A stretch of 21,872 nucleotides of DNA from Ruminococcaceae bacterium UBA1767 (GTDB lineage: Bacteria > Bacillota > Clostridia > Oscillospirales > Acutalibacteraceae), in contig DCGX01000014.1 in the NCBI GenBank assembly GCA_002315505.1, positions 1 through 21,872 of the forward strand, read 5' to 3'. The notes under the pieces were generated by a model. That model saw only the letters and a program-made list of their open reading frames with translations, ran no database searches and was not told the origin of the DNA. The translations under genes and the position numbers were made by a program. This document shows, piece by piece, positions 7,779 through 14,822 of the stretch (the stretch's first letter is position 1; each line of letters begins with the position of its first letter).

Positions 7779-8267
7779 TTATAATTTCGGTCCGATGAGT
7801 CGCTGACTTTTTATGTCGAGCTTCTTTAAATCGGGAATTTCATATCTGTTATCGTTTGCATCCTTGATAAGAACACGTCCGTCATAAAGCGGTTTAACAC
7901 TTGCAAGGTGGTTTCTGATTTCAAAGGTAATCGGACCTCGGTCTGTTTCAACCGACCACATCCAGATAAGAAATTTTTCTGTCATTTTTGTAATTCTTGT
8001 TATTCTCGGCATCATGTAATATTCGTCGAGAGCACGCAAAACAACCTTCTTTGACTCGGGCATAAGATTGTCTGCATTGCGAATAACCGCCTTCTGCTCG
8101 CCATCCTCGTCAAGCAGAACAAGATATTTGTTGCCGCCCGACATCGGGAAAAGTCTGTGTACCTCAAGACCTGTTAGTTTTTCACCGGTGTGGAAGAATT
8201 CTGCATCAATAAATATGCCGTCATTTTCCGTGATTTTAATTTCGGGACCATCAATATAAGTAATCAC
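7779..8267 (-). CDS. DUF1854 domain protein
   Basis: A 162-residue soluble protein without signal peptide or membrane segment. I recognise the DUF1854 pattern: an N-terminal half with LEVHRLFPMSGGNKYLVLLDEDG (~33-55, beta-rich), then PRITRITKMTEK and VETDRGPITFEIRN (~105-123), and a C-terminal IxDxNxNRYEIPDL-like end. The molecular role is unknown. In some Proteobacteria relatives are named for association with cyanophycin genes and ABC transporters, but no cyanophycin gene is visible here. The GTG start at 8267 is supported by AGGAGG 7 bases upstream; this ribosome site abuts and partly overlaps the stop of the ABC gene, suggesting coupled translation and a stoichiometric partnership with the exporter. 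Confidence 0.85.
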   Translation of the reverse strand: MITYIDGPEIKITENDGIFIDAEFFHTGEKLTGLEVHRLFPMSGGNKYLVLLDEDGEQKAVIRNADNLMPESKKVVLRALDEYYMMPRITRITKMTEKFLIWMWSVETDRGPITFEIRNHLASVKPLYDGRVLIKDANDNRYEIPDLKKLDIKSQRLIGPKL

Positions 8268-8279
8268 AATTCTTCCTCC

Positions 8280-10529
8280 TTATTCAAAATTTTCAGCGGC
8301 TTTTTTCGCAAGAAGCTGTTCGCCCATTGACTGAATTTCAACGAGTCTGTAATATTTGCCCTTCATTGCGAGAAGCTCCTGCGGAGTACCGCATTCAATT
8401 ATTTCACCCTTGTCCACAACAACAATTTTATTTGCCTTGCGAAGAGTTGAAAGTCGGTGAGCAATCATGAGTGTTGTTCTGCCACGGATGAGCCTTTCAA
8501 TAGCTTCCTGGATGAGCTTTTCGGTTTCGGAGTCAACCGCCGCCGTTGCTTCATCAAGAATAAGAATTGACGGATTTTTCATAACTGCACGTGCAATTGA
8601 AACACGTTGTTTTTCACCGCCCGAAAGACCTACACCACGTTCACCTAAAACAGTATCATAGCCATCGGGCAATCTTGAAATAAATCCGTGAGCGTTTGCA
8701 ACGTCAGCTGCACGTAAAACCGATTCGGGATGAACTCGGTCGGCACCATATGCAATGTTGTTGAAGATTGTGTCCTTAAACATCATCGGCTCCTGTTGAA
8801 CAAAACCGATTTGCTGACGATAATATTTCAAGTCGATGTCCTTGAGATTCTGTCCGTCGATGAGAATTTCCCCGTCATAATCGTCGTAGTAACGCATAAT
8901 GAGGTTGATAAGTGTTGATTTACCCGAGCCTGTCGTACCTACAATACCGACAACATCACCGGGTTCAATCGAGAGATTGATATTAGATAAAACCTTCTTG
9001 GAACGGTCGAAGGAGAAGTTGACGTTCTTAAATTCGATTTTACCCTCAATTCGGTCGGGAATATTTCCCTGACCGAAATCGTGTTCGGGCTCGGCATCGA
9101 GAATGTCGAGAATTTTTTCAGCTGAAGCAACTGTGTTTCTGTATGTATCAGAGAAGTTTGCAAAGAAGTTAACGGGATTGTAGAACATACTTGCATAGGA
9201 TACGAACGAAACAAGTAAACCGATTGAGAAACCGTTTACACCGTTGATTATATAATTACCGCCCGAGAACCAGATTATCAATGTACCGCAGGTAACAAGG
9301 AAGGTCATTGCGGCAGGGAAAATACCTGTGATTTTTGAAACCTTTGTGTCTTCCTTCATCCACTCATCGCAGTAGGAGTCGAAATTTTTGACAGCTGCAC
9401 GCTCATTAGTGAATGCCTTGATAATTCTTACACTCGGAATAGTATCTGTCAGAAGTCCCGAAATAGCGGAGCTTCTTCTCCATAATCTCATATACATAGG
9501 TCCGATTTTTTTACCGAAGACCTTGCCGATAATTGCAACAATCGGAATCGGAACAAGAGAGAATAACGTTAGCTTCCAGTTAAGACTCAGCATAATGATG
9601 AGAATTCCGACTAAGGTGAAGAGCTGAACAACAGCTTCCTGTGTGACCTTCAGAACGAAATTCTGAATTGCACTTGTATCGGAATTAATTCGGTTGATAA
9701 CCGAGCCTGTTGAGGTCTTGTCATAGAAGCTCAACGGCAGGAACTGCGCTTTTTCGTAAATATCTTTTTTAAGACCGAATACGATTTTGTCACCGGTAAG
9801 TCGAAGCAGATAGCTTCTGAATGCAGTGACGGTGTATTGTAAAATATAAACGCAAAGCAAAATCAAAATAGTTTTATAGAGCATTCCGAGATTTTTATTC
9901 GGAAGGACATTGTCGACCATATAACCTGTTATGTACGGCGGAACAAGTGACATAGCCGTTGTGAAAATCGAAAGAATCATACAGGCAATCAGCTTACCGG
10001 TGTACGGCTTTGCGTAGCCTGAGAATTTCGAAATCATTTTTCCCTTTCCCTTGCAGTTGATACATTCAGCCTCGGGATTAGGGAGCTTTCTGCCGCACTT
10101 GGGGCAGAATGAACGAAGATGAAAAACAGTATTTTCAATGCCGTAAAGATACTCTTCCTTGTAACCGTTTTCGGCAATGTTATTGATGAATTCGGCACAC
10201 GCCTCCGCAACACTTGCGGCAGCGTAGGTGAATCGAATCAGCTTTTGCTTTTTACCGTCTTTCTTTTCAACTGAAAAATATGCACTTCCGTACATTCTTT
10301 TTACAGTTGCCTCCTTGATGTCGGCATAAGGAACATATTTCGGCTCGGCTTCGATATCACCGAAATAATACAATCCTTTTTTGCCGAAAACGATAACGGA
10401 GCTTCCGTAACGTCTTTTGAGAGTCAGGTCACCGACAAGGTTTACAAGGTGCTCATCATCTTTGAACAATTTGTCGACCTCAGCGGCAATTTTGTCGGGC
10501 AGTGGTAAGTTGGTAATAATCTTCCCCAT
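8280..10529 (-). CDS. ABC exporter with PH/GRAM-like and zinc-ribbon N-terminus
   Basis: A 749-residue half-transporter with fused membrane and ATPase domains; the active form should be a dimer. Residues ~1-130 form a soluble domain resembling bacterial PH/GRAM folds (YYFGDIEAEPKYVPYADI, ~54-71). A four-Cys zinc ribbon follows (Cys ~142, 145, 156, 159). The six-helix membrane domain spans ~175-460. The ATPase has Walker A GTTGSGKST (~531-539), Q-loop (~578), signature LSGGE (~635-639), Walker B ILILDE (~655-660, catalytic Glu ~660) and His ~691, so it should be active. Typical exporters of this class have ~580 residues; the ~165-residue leader is the oddity. First gene of a leftward operon with DUF1854 and darA. 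GAGAGG lies 7 bases before the ATG. The substrate (lipid, peptide or drug) cannot be read from the sequence. Confidence 0.9.
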   Translation of the reverse strand: MGKIITNLPLPDKIAAEVDKLFKDDEHLVNLVGDLTLKRRYGSSVIVFGKKGLYYFGDIEAEPKYVPYADIKEATVKRMYGSAYFSVEKKDGKKQKLIRFTYAAASVAEACAEFINNIAENGYKEEYLYGIENTVFHLRSFCPKCGRKLPNPEAECINCKGKGKMISKFSGYAKPYTGKLIACMILSIFTTAMSLVPPYITGYMVDNVLPNKNLGMLYKTILILLCVYILQYTVTAFRSYLLRLTGDKIVFGLKKDIYEKAQFLPLSFYDKTSTGSVINRINSDTSAIQNFVLKVTQEAVVQLFTLVGILIIMLSLNWKLTLFSLVPIPIVAIIGKVFGKKIGPMYMRLWRRSSAISGLLTDTIPSVRIIKAFTNERAAVKNFDSYCDEWMKEDTKVSKITGIFPAAMTFLVTCGTLIIWFSGGNYIINGVNGFSIGLLVSFVSYASMFYNPVNFFANFSDTYRNTVASAEKILDILDAEPEHDFGQGNIPDRIEGKIEFKNVNFSFDRSKKVLSNINLSIEPGDVVGIVGTTGSGKSTLINLIMRYYDDYDGEILIDGQNLKDIDLKYYRQQIGFVQQEPMMFKDTIFNNIAYGADRVHPESVLRAADVANAHGFISRLPDGYDTVLGERGVGLSGGEKQRVSIARAVMKNPSILILDEATAAVDSETEKLIQEAIERLIRGRTTLMIAHRLSTLRKANKIVVVDKGEIIECGTPQELLAMKGKYYRLVEIQSMGEQLLAKKAAENFE

Positions 10530-10561
10530 AACATTACCTCTCTTTCGGTATTTGTGAGGGT

Positions 10562-10590
10562 ATTATATAATATTAATGAGCAAAAATCAA
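10562..10590 (-). promoter_or_regulatory. Promoter of the ABC-DUF1854-darA operon
   Basis: On the minus strand: TTGATT (10590-10585), 17 bases, TATAAT (10567-10562). Transcription would start near 10555, leaving a ~25-base leader with the GAGAGG ribosome site. Confidence 0.75.
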
Positions 10591-10645
10591 CCGAAAAATC
10601 ATATCAAAAAAAAGAAAATTTCGAGCAAAAAAAGATATAAAATGC

Positions 10646-10674
10646 TTGCAAGTTTTTCGCTTTTCTCTTATAAT
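10646..10674 (+). promoter_or_regulatory. Promoter of the gtrA-led polysaccharide operon
   Basis: TTGCAA (10646-10651), 17 bases, TATAAT (10669-10674), with a predicted transcription start near 10681. This places the promoter inside the longest open frame, and so argues for the short GtrA start at 10708. Confidence 0.8.
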
Positions 10675-10707
10675 AAAAAGGATAATAGATATTATGGAGA
10701 GATTTTG

Positions 10708-11175
10708 ATGATTTCTTTTGTAAAAAAGTGGATAAGCGAGCATAAGAGCTTTGTGAATTATTTCTTAATCAGCTGTTTTGTTACGGTTTTAGACATAGCT
10801 GTTTCGTTTGCAGTTGAAAAAGGTTTACTTGCAATGGGGTTGCTTGAGGCATCAAAAGCATCGCTCGCCGGAAATGCCTGCGGTGTTGTAATCGGATTTA
10901 TTGTTCAGTATTTTCTTTGCACGAAAAAGGTTTATGCAGGAAGCAACTTTAAAACACTGCTTATTTTCTTCCTTACGTGGTTAATGGGACTCGGAATTGC
11001 AGAGGCTGTAATTTACGTTGTCAGAACATTAATATTCCACGATGCAGACGGACTTATTTATTTCGCAATCGGAAAAGCCTGTTCAATCGCAATTCCGTTT
11101 TTTATCACATATTTTATCCGAAAAATTCTTATTCCCGAAAAAGAATCTAATGTACAAAAGGAGAACGCACAATGA
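10708..11175 (+). CDS. GtrA family membrane protein
   Basis: A 155-residue protein with four predicted membrane helices (around residues 15-35, 50-70, 80-105 and 118-140) and basic ends, the normal size for GtrA/DPMS_2 proteins. The family is linked to movement or handling of polyprenyl-phosphate sugars at the membrane. The reading frame is open back to 10576, but I chose the ATG at 10708: GGAG (10696-10699) is 8 bases upstream, the promoter lies at 10646-10674, and the extra N-terminal residues are Lys-rich and unlike the family. Its stop overlaps the start of the next gene (ATGA at 11172-11175), so the GT2 is translationally coupled to it. Together with the next two genes it resembles a Gtr glycosylation set. 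Confidence 0.9.
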   Translation: MISFVKKWISEHKSFVNYFLISCFVTVLDIAVSFAVEKGLLAMGLLEASKASLAGNACGVVIGFIVQYFLCTKKVYAGSNFKTLLIFFLTWLMGLGIAEAVIYVVRTLIFHDADGLIYFAIGKACSIAIPFFITYFIRKILIPEKESNVQKENAQ

Positions 11176-11930
11176 AAAAATTATACTCTTTTCTTCCATG
11201 CTATAATGAAGGCTTAAACATCGGTACACTTATTGACGAGTGGATGGAGCAGAAGGACGCACTTGCTGAAATGGGTTATGATTTGCAGGTTCGTGCAATT
11301 GATGACTGCAGTAAGGATAATACAAAGGAAGTTATTTTGCAGAAATCACAACAGTATCCCGAAAATGTTCAGCTGATTGCACATGAGGTCAACAAGAACC
11401 TTCGTGGCGGTCTTAACACAAGTATTGCGTACTTTATGGAAAACGGTACTGATGAAGACCTGATGTCACTTATGGATGGTGACGATACACACAATCCGAA
11501 GTACATTACAAAGATGATTAAGAAAATGCAGGACAAGAAAAAGGACTGCGTTATTGCTTCAAGATATTGCTCTGATTCGGGCATTGTCGGTGTTGCCGCT
11601 CACAGAGAGTTTATGAGTGACATGGCAAAGATTTATTATTCAATGATGCTCAGAGTTCCTGCTGTCAAGGACTATACCTGCGGCTATCGTGTTTATAATT
11701 ATGCCTGTATTAAGAGATTGATTGACAAGTTCGGAAAAGACCCGATTGAGGAAATGAGCTTTGCTTGCATGATGGAATTTTTGTACAAGATTTATCTTGC
11801 AGGTGCTACCTTTGATGAAGTCGGATTTGAGCTTCGCTACGATAATAAACAGGGTGAAAGCAAGATGAAGGTTTTCACCACTATGAGAAAGAGCCTTAGT
11901 ACAGCACTCAAACTCAGATTTGTGAAATGA
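11172..11930 (+). CDS. GT2 glycosyltransferase (polyprenyl-phosphate sugar synthase-like)
   Basis: A 252-residue GT-A fold enzyme. Visible motifs: FLPCYNEG (~7-14) at the nucleotide-sugar pocket, AIDDCSKDNT (~41-50), the metal-binding region LMDGDDTH (~98-105), and YTCGYRVY (~168-175). The nearest known types are dolichol-phosphate mannose synthase and GtrB, which move a sugar from UDP or GDP onto a polyprenyl phosphate. Unlike GtrB (about 310 residues) it lacks C-terminal membrane helices; it ends in a basic segment (MRKSLSTALKLRFVK) and may rely on the GtrA protein encoded just before it for membrane anchoring. AAGGAG is 8 bases before the ATG. Donor and acceptor are inference. Confidence 0.88.
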   Translation: MKKLYSFLPCYNEGLNIGTLIDEWMEQKDALAEMGYDLQVRAIDDCSKDNTKEVILQKSQQYPENVQLIAHEVNKNLRGGLNTSIAYFMENGTDEDLMSLMDGDDTHNPKYITKMIKKMQDKKKDCVIASRYCSDSGIVGVAAHREFMSDMAKIYYSMMLRVPAVKDYTCGYRVYNYACIKRLIDKFGKDPIEEMSFACMMEFLYKIYLAGATFDEVGFELRYDNKQGESKMKVFTTMRKSLSTALKLRFVK

Positions 11931-11940
11931 GGCATATTTT

Positions 11941-13659
11941 ATGAAATGGCTTAGCGATATTACAAAAGAATCCTTTGAATATGTTAGGAGAAATAAATTC
12001 AAGACTATTATTGTGCTTATCACGATGGTGCTTGCATACGGATTTTATGTTTCATCATATACATTAAACGTTGATGATGTTTTTACGAGCTTCTGGAACG
12101 GCGGACGACTTGTTGCGGCAGGAAGATTCACAGGATATCTTGTTCAGCAGCTGACGGGAATTATGACATACAGCCCGTTTTTCACGATGTTTCTCGGACT
12201 TGTGATATTCTTCGTGGCAGGACTCGTCTTCTCGATGGTGTTGTATCTTGCATCGGGGAAAAAGATGTCGGATAATGCTCTGTTTGTTTTCTGGATTGTA
12301 TTCCTGACCTATCCGATTATCAGCGAGCAGATGGTGTATCCTATCATTGTTCTTCTTGCGTTGGGTTACTTGTTTGTAGCTCTGTCTGTTTATTTGCTCG
12401 ATGTATTTTTCAGAGAGAAAAAAATCAGTGCACTTGTTACTTCGGTTATTCTGATGATTTTGTACATTGATTTTTACGAGGCATTTGTTACTGTTTTCTT
12501 AGCTTTAATGATGGCGGTAATTCTTGTTAAATTTATTTATTCCTCGGAGGAGTCCGACAAAAAGGTTAGCAAAATCCTTTTGACAATGATAAAATTTGTT
12601 GTCGCATTGGTTGTTGCTATTGCAATCAGAATGATATTCTCAAAGGTTTTTCTTTTCGCATTTTACGGAACAACACAAGCAGGCTATTCGGGAAATAATT
12701 CAGTTTACTGGACACAGCTTGGAATTATTGATTGCGCAATATGGCTTATCAGAACAGTGTTTTACAGATATTTCTGGGCAGCGGTGGACTATCTTCCGAT
12801 ATTCCTTTTTGTTGCAAGTGTCGTCTGCGGAATTGTGCTTTCAATTATTCTTACAGTTAAGAAAAAATCAGCAGTTCCCGTACTTGCATTTTTGTTCATG
12901 ATTGCCGGAGCATTATCGCTGAACGTTCTTATGGGAATCGCAACAGGCTATACAATGGCACAGTCTTTGGCATTGGTCGTTGCTTTTACGGTAATGCTTT
13001 TGTTTGTGATGACAGAAGGCAAAAAAGTCGAAAAAAGAATTGTCAGCATCTGCATTTGTCTGCTTGTGTTAAACCAGGCAAAGAGTCTTAACGAATGGTC
13101 AGTTGTCAACTACGAGAGATATGATTATGAAATATCAATAGTTGATGATGTTTCAAGAGAGCTTAAAAATTATTCAATCGATGAAAAGCCGGTTGTGTTT
13201 ATCGGTGATGAAAAAATTTCGCAGTTACCCGAATATTTTGAAAACAAAGCAGAATCGGGTTTAACCTTGGTTAAGGCTGCACAGAAAGCATTCTTGAAGG
13301 CTTCCGATACGGTTATTCCTCAAAGATATTTTGACAGTATAATCGAGTTTTATGGACTTGATGGCGAAGGTGCACAGGCTCTTTATGATGGTGTGAAAAA
13401 GTCAAGAAACGGCTCTTCGGCAAATTATGCATACATTGGCTGGTGTATTTGCGGAGAATCGTGGTTTACTGCTTATGATAAGACCTCGGGTTACGGAGAT
13501 ACTACATATTCTTTGTTTGAATCACGAGGCTGTGAGTTGATTCGTTGCACAAAGGAAGAATATGATGCAGTTTGCAACAAGGTTTCGATATATCCGTCAT
13601 ATCCCGATAGTGGATATATCACAGAAACCGATAAGTGCATTGTTGTAAATTTCGGTTGA
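11941..13659 (+). CDS. GtrII-like polytopic membrane glycosyltransferase
   Basis: A 572-residue membrane protein. About ten hydrophobic helices fill residues ~20-390; the rest (~390-572) is soluble and probably lies outside the membrane. The N-terminal pattern of one helix, then NVDD (~43-46), then AAGRFTG (~59-65) is typical of GtrII/GT-C-like enzymes: an acidic pair in the first outer loop and a conserved Gly-Arg. Such proteins take a sugar from a polyprenyl-phosphate carrier and add it to a polysaccharide or glycolipid on the outer face. It follows the GT2 gene by 10 bases and precedes the epimerase gene. The C-terminal part has several Cys residues (WCICGESW, RGCELIRC) that could form disulfides. 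The sequence does not show which sugar is moved. Confidence 0.75.
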   Translation: MKWLSDITKESFEYVRRNKFKTIIVLITMVLAYGFYVSSYTLNVDDVFTSFWNGGRLVAAGRFTGYLVQQLTGIMTYSPFFTMFLGLVIFFVAGLVFSMVLYLASGKKMSDNALFVFWIVFLTYPIISEQMVYPIIVLLALGYLFVALSVYLLDVFFREKKISALVTSVILMILYIDFYEAFVTVFLALMMAVILVKFIYSSEESDKKVSKILLTMIKFVVALVVAIAIRMIFSKVFLFAFYGTTQAGYSGNNSVYWTQLGIIDCAIWLIRTVFYRYFWAAVDYLPIFLFVASVVCGIVLSIILTVKKKSAVPVLAFLFMIAGALSLNVLMGIATGYTMAQSLALVVAFTVMLLFVMTEGKKVEKRIVSICICLLVLNQAKSLNEWSVVNYERYDYEISIVDDVSRELKNYSIDEKPVVFIGDEKISQLPEYFENKAESGLTLVKAAQKAFLKASDTVIPQRYFDSIIEFYGLDGEGAQALYDGVKKSRNGSSANYAYIGWCICGESWFTAYDKTSGYGDTTYSLFESRGCELIRCTKEEYDAVCNKVSIYPSYPDSGYITETDKCIVVNFG

Positions 13660-13673
13660 TTGGAGGCATTTGA

Positions 13674-14780
13674 TTGAAAAAAGTAATGCTTGTTTTCGGC
13701 ACAAGACCGGAAGCTATAAAAATGTGTCCCCTTGTTAATGAATTAAAAACGAGAAAAAATATTGAAACGATAGTTTGCGTTACGGGTCAGCACAGACAGA
13801 TGCTTGACCAGGTGCTTGAAACCTTCAAGGTTGTCCCCGATTATGATTTGTCTATTATGAAAGAAAAGCAGACACTGTTTGATATCACCTCAAACATTTT
13901 GCTTTCAATCAAATCGGTGCTTGAGGATGTCAAGCCCGATGTTGTACTTGTTCACGGTGATACGTCAACCACCTTTGTAACAGCACTTGCCTGTTTTTAT
14001 CTGCAGATTCCTGTCGGACACGTTGAGGCGGGACTTCGTACAAATAATATTTACTCTCCGTTCCCGGAGGAGTTTAACAGACAGGCGGTTTCGATTATTT
14101 CTCAGTTTAATTTTGCACCGACTCAGCGTGCAAAGGACAATCTTCTAAACGAAGGCAGAAATGCTGAAACGATATGGATAACGGGTAATACCGCTATTGA
14201 CGCACTTAAAACAACCGTTCGTGAGGATTACACACATCCCGAGCTTGAGTGGGCCGACGGAAGCCGTCTGATATTCATTACGGCACACCGCCGTGAGAAT
14301 CTCGGTCAGCCGATGAAAAATATGTTCCGTGCAATTCGCAGAGTAATGGACGAGCATCCGGATGTAAAGGCACTTTATCCGATTCATATGAACCCCGTTG
14401 TACGCCAGGCAGCCGCAGAGGAGCTTGGTGATTGCGACAGAATTCATATCATTGACCCGGTTGAGGTTTTTGATTGTCATAACATTATGGCACGTTCTTA
14501 TATGATTCTGACGGATTCGGGCGGAATCCAGGAGGAAGCTCCGTCACTCGCAAAGCCTGTTCTTGTAATGCGTGACACAACGGAAAGACCCGAGGGAATT
14601 GCCGCAGGCACGCTGAAGCTCGTCGGAACAGACGAGGATGTGATTTATCAGAATTTCACAGAGCTTCTCGATGATGAAAAGGCATATAACGCAATGGCTC
14701 ACGCAGAAAATCCGTATGGTGACGGACACACCTGCGAAAGAATTGCAGACATTCTTGAAAAAGGTTATACCGAAATATAA
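13674..14780 (+). CDS. wecB: UDP-N-acetylglucosamine 2-epimerase (non-hydrolysing)
   Basis: A 368-residue enzyme that interconverts UDP-GlcNAc and UDP-ManNAc in the cytoplasm, supplying ManNAc units for teichoic acid linkage or capsule. Motifs are clear: FGTRPEAIKMCP (~8-19), VTGQHRQMLD (~36-45), HGDTSTT (Asp ~96), GHVEAGLRT (Glu ~118), FPEEFNR (Glu ~132), THRREN-like AHRRENL (His ~205) and DSGGIQEEAP. Length is normal. The TTG start at 13674 is supported by GGAGG (13662-13666) 7 bases upstream. It is the last gene of the gtrA operon and is followed by a hairpin terminator. The names mnaA and wecB are used for the same activity. Confidence 0.96.
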   Translation: MKKVMLVFGTRPEAIKMCPLVNELKTRKNIETIVCVTGQHRQMLDQVLETFKVVPDYDLSIMKEKQTLFDITSNILLSIKSVLEDVKPDVVLVHGDTSTTFVTALACFYLQIPVGHVEAGLRTNNIYSPFPEEFNRQAVSIISQFNFAPTQRAKDNLLNEGRNAETIWITGNTAIDALKTTVREDYTHPELEWADGSRLIFITAHRRENLGQPMKNMFRAIRRVMDEHPDVKALYPIHMNPVVRQAAAEELGDCDRIHIIDPVEVFDCHNIMARSYMILTDSGGIQEEAPSLAKPVLVMRDTTERPEGIAAGTLKLVGTDEDVIYQNFTELLDDEKAYNAMAHAENPYGDGHTCERIADILEKGYTEI

Positions 14781-14784
14781 AATT

Positions 14785-14811
14785 AAAGCCGTCGATTTTT
14801 TCGACGGCTTT
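14785..14811. terminator. Bidirectional terminator between wecB and the GH127 gene
   Basis: A perfect 11-bp inverted repeat (AAAGCCGTCGA, 14785-14795, with 14801-14811) closes on a TTTTT loop. It separates convergent genes; the A/T-rich flanks (leftward AATTTTATATTT) suit termination in both directions, although neither side has a long T run. Confidence 0.82.
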
Positions 14812-14822
14812 GCTTATGCAAT

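Noticed and set aside
7778..7783. TATAAT on the minus strand just before darA, as an internal promoter
   Set aside because: No -35 box at the proper distance (TCAGCG there), and transcription would begin inside the ribosome site. It overlaps the DUF1854 stop region.
7337..7798. Open frame of 153 codons on the plus strand across the terminator and darA
   Set aside because: It runs antisense through a clearly conserved DarA gene and through the hairpin terminator; composition is that of a shadow frame.
7779..10529. Cyanophycin metabolism role for the ABC-DUF1854 operon
   Set aside because: The association is known for some DUF1854 relatives, but no cyanophycin synthetase or cyanophycinase is present here.
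10576..10707. Possible 44-residue N-terminal extension of GtrA from an ATG at 10576
   Set aside because: It would start upstream of a good promoter (10646-10674), has no ribosome site, is Lys-rich and unlike GtrA, and sits within the divergent ABC promoter.
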